Origin: Orientallactaga sibirica | Lineage: Eukaryota; Chordata; Mammalia; Rodentia; Dipodidae | Reading direction: 5' to 3' | Assembly: GCA_036365145.1 (NCBI GenBank) | Contig: JAEOAD010000015.1 | Location: 38,641,501 to 38,705,500, forward strand | Length of the DNA stretch: 64,000 bases | Shown: one piece after another, positions 60,191 to 64,000 of the stretch | Layout: each line of letters begins with the position of its first letter | Numbering within the stretch: position 1 is the first letter of the stretch | The notes under the pieces: model-generated | What the model was told of the DNA's origin: nothing | The model's input: the letters and a program-made list of their open reading frames with translations, nothing else | Databases searched by the model: none | Made by a program: the position numbers and the translations under genes

Positions 60191-60272
<82 letters not shown>
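60191..60272. repeat. (TC)n(TG)n compound microsatellite
   Basis: (TC) run at 60191-60221 followed by (TG) to 60272, directly before a minus-strand B1 fragment. Confidence 0.97.
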
Positions 60273-60274
<2 letters not shown>

Positions 60275-60352
60275 AGCCCTGGAGCTCATGGTGATCCTCC
60301 TACCTCAGCCTCCCAAGTGCTGAAACTGCAGGCATGAATCACCATATCCAGC
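60273..60352 (-). repeat. B1 fragment, minus strand
   Basis: GCTCATGGTGATCCTCCTAC, CAGCCTCCCAAGTGCTGAAA, then GCATGAATCACCATATCCAG at the head end. Only the 5' half of the element is left. Confidence 0.87.
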
Positions 60353-60394
60353 AAGGTTACTTCTGCTTTATAGTTGGGTAGTCCAAGATTCCCC

Positions 60395-60800
60395 CATGGC
60401 TCTCCACTGCCCCCTGATGAAGGTCAAGTTTAGTATCCTGACCTCCTCGTCCTCTTGTAATGTAGTCCGCACCAGCCTCGTGTCCTAGTCTCCTCGCAGG
60501 TTACACTATGCCACTCCAGAACCAGAGCAGCCGTTCTTCCCTTTCTTTCACCTGCTGAGATCCAGTGCTCCTCCAGAGTTGCTCCCACTGAAAATGGCCC
60601 TTTGTCTTCCTTGTTCCCTCTCCTTTGTCCTGACAGCCCCATGTGATGGCCTCCATTAACCTATCCTGTGGCTGCCTCTCTCCAGTGAGGCTGAGCTTTT
60701 ACCACAATAGAGACTATTTATTCATCCTGAATCCTCAATGCTCAGCACAGGGCATTGGGTGAACCTGGATGAACAGAGGATGAATTAACAAATAAAAGAA
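60395..60800 (+). mobile_element. LINE-2 3' region
   Basis: TGATGAAGGTCAAGTTTAGT, CCTCGTCCTCTTGTAATGTA, TATGCCACTCCAGAACC, CAATGCTCAGCACAGGGCAT and ATGAACAGAGGATGAATTAA follow the L2 3' pattern. Not coding. Confidence 0.68.
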
Positions 60801-60917
60801 AGAAGGAATGAATAAATGAAATCAGGACAGAAACTTCTGGACACAGGCAGAGTTAGTATTGATCCCAAAACCAAGTCCAGGCTCTATGCCAAGAAAAAAA
60901 GGCCTGAGTTCAAAAGA

Positions 60918-61270
60918 AGGTGTTGCATTCAGGTTCACATTGTTGGCAGAAATCACCTGACCAAGAGAAGCTTTGGGGGGAAAAGGGGGTTTATTTTGGC
61001 TTATAGACTCAAGGGGAAGCTCCAAGATGGCAGGGGGAAATGGCAGCATGAGCAGAGGGAAGACATCACCCCCAGGCCAACATAAGGTAGACAACAGGAA
61101 CAGGAGTGTGCCACACACTGGCAAGGGGAAACTGGCTATAATACCCATAAGCCGGCCCCCAACAATACACTGCCTCCAGGAGGTGTTAATTTCCAACTCT
61201 CCATCAGCTGGGAACCTAGCATTCAGAAAGCCTAAGTTTATGGGGAACACCTGAATCAAACCACCACCGA
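60918..61270 (-). mobile_element. Solo-LTR-like rodent repeat, minus strand
   Basis: On the minus strand it opens GGTGGTTTGATTCAGGTGTT and has CATAAACTTAGGC and TCTTGGAGCTTCCCC. It then has CTATAAGCCAAAATAAACCC with an AATAAA signal, and ends with TCACCTGA/CTGCCAACAAT-like text. Same family as 26935-27308 but much cleaner, so younger. A Dip SINE abuts its 3' (plus-strand) side. Confidence 0.7.
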
Positions 61271-61273
61271 AGG

Positions 61274-61560
61274 GCTTGCACTGAAGAGGTAGTTTAGTGG
61301 TTAAGGCACTTGTCTGCAAAGCCTAAGGACCCAGGTTCAATTCCCCAGAACCTATATAAGCCAGATGCACATGATGGTGTATGCACCTGGAGTTTGCTTG
61401 CAATGACTAGAGGCCTTAGAATGCTCATTTTCTTTCTTTCGTTCATTTGTTCTTTTTTCTTCCTTCCTTTGTTCCTTCTTTTCTTTCTTTCTTTCTTTTC
61501 TCTCCCTCTCTCTCTCTCTCTGTCTCAAATAAATGAATAAAAATAAAATATTTTTTAAAA
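61274..61560 (+). repeat. Dip-like SINE
   Basis: CTGAAGAGGTAGTTTAGTGG head, GGTTCAATTCCCCAGAACC, CCAGATGCACATGATGGTGT, then a long TTTC/TTCC and CT tract (61428-61528) and AAATAAATGAATAAAAAT tail. Confidence 0.92.
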
Positions 61561-62657
61561 GGAAGGACATGTCCTAAGACAAACAGCAGAGCAGAGCTGA
61601 GAAAATGATGGTCGGAGGTAAGGGTATTCCACAGGACCCAGAGAAAATATATCCAATTTATGTACCTGAGTCTTCCTTCTTTTGGAGATCAAGATCTTTG
61701 TTCTTTCTGGCAAAACTTTGAATTATGGAGGAAGTAGTTGAAAGAAGAAAATCCTTAGAAACTTCGGCCAGCACTTTAAGCCAGTCTTTGCCCACGAGGG
61801 TGCTCTTCAAGTTGGGCTTGAAGGACAGTCTGGAGTTTGCCAAATGGATGGTGAAACTGCTCATGCAAAGAGCTTAGAGGAAGGGTGGCTTGTCAGGTAA
61901 CAAAAGAGTCTCAAAGACACAGAGTGATGAGCCCAAGGGTGGCAGGAGCTTGATGATGATAAAAGACATGGAACCCAAGGGCATCAGGCAGCACTGCTTC
62001 TGCTACGGGCCAGAAAAGGTGATGTGGCTATTGCACCACGGCCTTTGCTATGTCTGCCATTTTCAATTTTCAGAGTCTGTTGACTATAATCTTGCTGCTT
62101 ATATGTACATGTGCTTATATCCCATCGTTGGCACCCAGCATCCTGGAAAGAAATAAAACTGGATTGTTGGGGGATATTTTGGAAGTATGCCAGAACTGGT
62201 GAATGAAAATGTCCTTATGTTGCAGTGTGCTGTGTAGCAATGGCCTTCAGCATCCTTTTCATGCAGTATCTTAGAAAAGTGACACTTTACTATCCATCAG
62301 ATTTCACTATAAACAAGGACTTGCCTGCAGAAATAATGGGAAGAATGGTCAACCCATTTATCTCTGAACATTGAAAGAGATAAATTTCCAATTGTTATTC
62401 TCTATTTTTATGTTATTTGTCCAATAATCTGTATAAATAATTAAGTTGCAACCATTTAATATACACAGAGTTTAATAGTTTAATAGTCTGGAACAATCAA
62501 CTTCAGTGCTGTTACTCAATATTACATTCTGCAAATGTTCTATTTTGTAGTGAGATAGCTTAAAGTCACATAGTAGAAAACTAAACTGGTAAATGACTCT
62601 GTTCCTTTCATTGGAACTTGGACATGATAAATCTCTTCAGAATGACTAGACTTTTCT
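61561..62657. other. Unique DNA, AT-rich toward the end
   Basis: 62350-62560 is AT-rich and repeat-free. The 88-codon frame at 61890-62156 and the 68-codon minus frame at 61658-61864 show no recognisable domain. Confidence 0.45.
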
Positions 62658-63012
62658 GGTAGTTTGAATAGATGGCCCCCAATATATTGTGTTTTATTAG
62701 TTTATTATTTACATCTGCATCCACCTGGCTGGAGGCAATGTCTCTAGGTGGATCTTAAAGTGTGGTGGTGGGTTTGAGATTTCAATCTAAAGATATGCAA
62801 AGTGTGCCTACCTGGAATTTCTGAGATATGGTGTGCTGTGTGGCTTTTGGCTTGTGGCTTTGCTGTCTGTGTTTGGTCCTGTGAAGGCAGGCCAGCTTCT
62901 TCTGCCATTATGGAACTTCCTTTGGATCTGTAAGCTTCAATAACTATCCCTTCCTCCATAACTGGGCCTGGTCTGGAAGTTCATCTCAGCCAACCTGAAC
63001 CTGTCTGCTACA
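62658..63012 (+). mobile_element. Solo-LTR-like rodent repeat
   Basis: Opens TGGTAGTTTGAATAGATGGC with CCCCCAATATATTGTG, then GGCTGGAGGCAATGTCTCTA, GGTGGTGGGTTTGAGATTTC and CTGCCATTATGGAACTTCC. The AATAAA signal is decayed to CAATAACTATCC. Compare 1868-2160. Confidence 0.6.
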
Positions 63013-63170
63013 ACTCATCATTGAGAAAAATTATTTTTCTTGTTGTTCATTGCATTTGTATTATTAAGTTTGCTTTTTACCTGACCACACTATTTTGATC
63101 ATTGACCAGAATACTTCTACTTTTAGGAAATTCTGTAATTTATTTCAGATATTTAAATGTTTAAAACAAG

Positions 63171-63335
63171 CCAAGCATGGTGGCACATGCCTTTAATCCC
63201 AGTGCTTAGGAGGCTGAGGTGGTAGGATCAGCTTGAATTTGAAGCCAGCCTAGGGCTACAGAGTGAGTTCCAGGTCATCCTGGGCTAGAATGAGACCCTA
63301 TTTCAATAAACTAAAAAATCCAAAACCATGAAAGA
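63171..63335 (+). repeat. B1 SINE with 10-bp target-site duplication
   Basis: CCAAGCATGGTGGCACATGC through TAGAATGAGACCCTATTTC and an A-rich tail. TTAAAACAAG is exact at 63161-63170 and 63336-63345. Confidence 0.95.
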
Positions 63336-63530
63336 TTAAAACAAGCCTATGCAGTTCTTAAGCATCAAGATAAACAAGATGACTTACAAGTAGAACTGGG
63401 AAAATGTTCAAACTTAACATATGAGTGAGTGAGGCCTCTGGTCAAGTGTGGACACATGATTTAAGTGTGACCAGCTACCTACCATTCTCTGAAAAAGACA
63501 ATATTCTTAAAATAAAAAAGGCAAAATTGC

Positions 63531-63680
63531 CAGGTGTGGTGGCGCATGCCTTTAATCCCAGCACTCGGGAGGCAGAGGTAGGAGGATCACCAAGAGTTCG
63601 AGGCCACCCTGAGACTACATAGTTAATTCCAGGTCAGCCTGGACCAGAGTGAGACCCTACCTCGAAAAACAAAAAAAAAA
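63531..63680 (+). repeat. B1 SINE, upstream member of a head-to-tail pair
   Basis: CAGGTGTGGTGGCGCATGCC through GAGTGAGACCCTACCTCG and an A-rich tail that joins directly to the next B1. Differs at several sites from its partner. Confidence 0.96.
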
Positions 63681-63816
63681 GCCGGGCGTGGTGGCGCAAG
63701 CCTTTAATCCCAGCACTCGGGAGGCAGAGGTAGGAGGATCGCCATGAGTTCGAGGCCACCCTGAGACTACAGAGTGAATTCCAGGTCAGCCTAAGCTAGA
63801 GTGAGACCCTACCTCG

Positions 63817-63846
<30 letters not shown>
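63681..63846 (+). repeat. B1 SINE, downstream member of a head-to-tail pair
   Basis: Near-consensus B1 (GCCGGGCGTGGTGGCGCAAG ... GAGACCCTACCTCG) with about 30 A. The pair together is bracketed by AAAAAGGCAAAATTGC (63515-63530) and AAAAAGGCCAAATTGC (63847-63862). Confidence 0.97.
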
Positions 63847-63854
<8 letters not shown>

Positions 63855-63862
63855 CAAATTGC

Positions 63863-64000
63863 AAATTGAACAATTGTAGAATGATGATCCTAAATATTTA
63901 TTTTTTTTTTATTCTTGTGAATGCTGTGTCTTCTAAATAGAACATTTATTGTAACTGTTCCAATGAAGTGTATTTTTCCCTTAATACAGTATTTTAATCC
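63863..64000. other. AT-rich unique DNA
   Basis: T run at 63899-63910; nothing else recognised before the window ends. Confidence 0.5.

Noticed and set aside
60822..61319. 165-codon minus-strand frame, the second longest in the window
   Set aside because: Lies over a solo-LTR-like repeat and a SINE head; composition is that of the repeat and a second copy of the family at 26935 does not keep it open.
1..64000. A novel multi-gene system such as a defence island or biosynthetic cluster
   Set aside because: Sequence is mammalian repeat-rich DNA with no intact genes; nothing supports such a system. The only unexplained coding signal is the broken ORF at 27356-28125.

Overview
This window looks like repeat-rich, non-coding nuclear DNA from a rodent. 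I found no intact protein-coding gene, no functional RNA gene, no CRISPR array and no prokaryotic feature. The repeats point to the jerboa/jumping-mouse group (Dipodoidea). They include many B1-type SINEs with the same rodent-style body, and a second tRNA-headed SINE family that starts like B2 (GCTGGAGAGATGGCTTAGC) but has its own CAGATGCAC... body and CT-rich end, as in the Dip SINEs of the B2 superfamily. ID and B4 SINEs, rodent-type L1 3' ends and MaLR-type LTRs are also present. The taxon call is inference from family recognition by eye.

Layout. 1-3834: SINEs, simple repeats and one solo-LTR-like repeat in otherwise unique DNA. 3835-17760: a 14-kb pile of nested LINE-1 copies. An ancient L1 flanks a younger 4.2-kb ORF2-bearing copy (4252-8490), a second copy that begins with a tandem 5' array (8640-9030) and carries endonuclease and reverse-transcriptase remnants, and two further 3' ends. 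At least a dozen SINEs have landed in the pile. 17761-24299: mostly unique DNA with polypyrimidine tracts, a MaLR LTR at 21378-21760, one SINE and an L2 trace. 24300-28500: minus-strand L1 3' ends, then a solo-LTR-like repeat (26935-27308). Next to that, on the minus strand, is a decayed ORF (27356-28125) that reads as a single-pass membrane protein with a helical segment and a charged tail. I could not identify it, and it is the most interesting object here.

28500-35230: ancient L2/MIR-type DNA, a possible TATA promoter with a splice donor (30764-30835), a MaLR LTR with an ID SINE inside it, and a possible minus-strand LTR. 35235-37394: an LTR-internal-LTR unit (non-autonomous provirus), interrupted by a B1 that seeded a 380-bp GAAA tract. 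37395-64000: mostly unique DNA with L2, MIR, B4, B1 and Dip elements. A repeat-free block at 50930-51510 is rich in homeodomain-type TAAT cores and may be a conserved enhancer. The window ends with two head-to-tail B1 copies sharing one target-site duplication.

There is no gene network to describe. The coding remnants are L1 ORF1/ORF2 debris plus the broken minus-strand ORF. All family names come from recognition by eye, and no database search was run.
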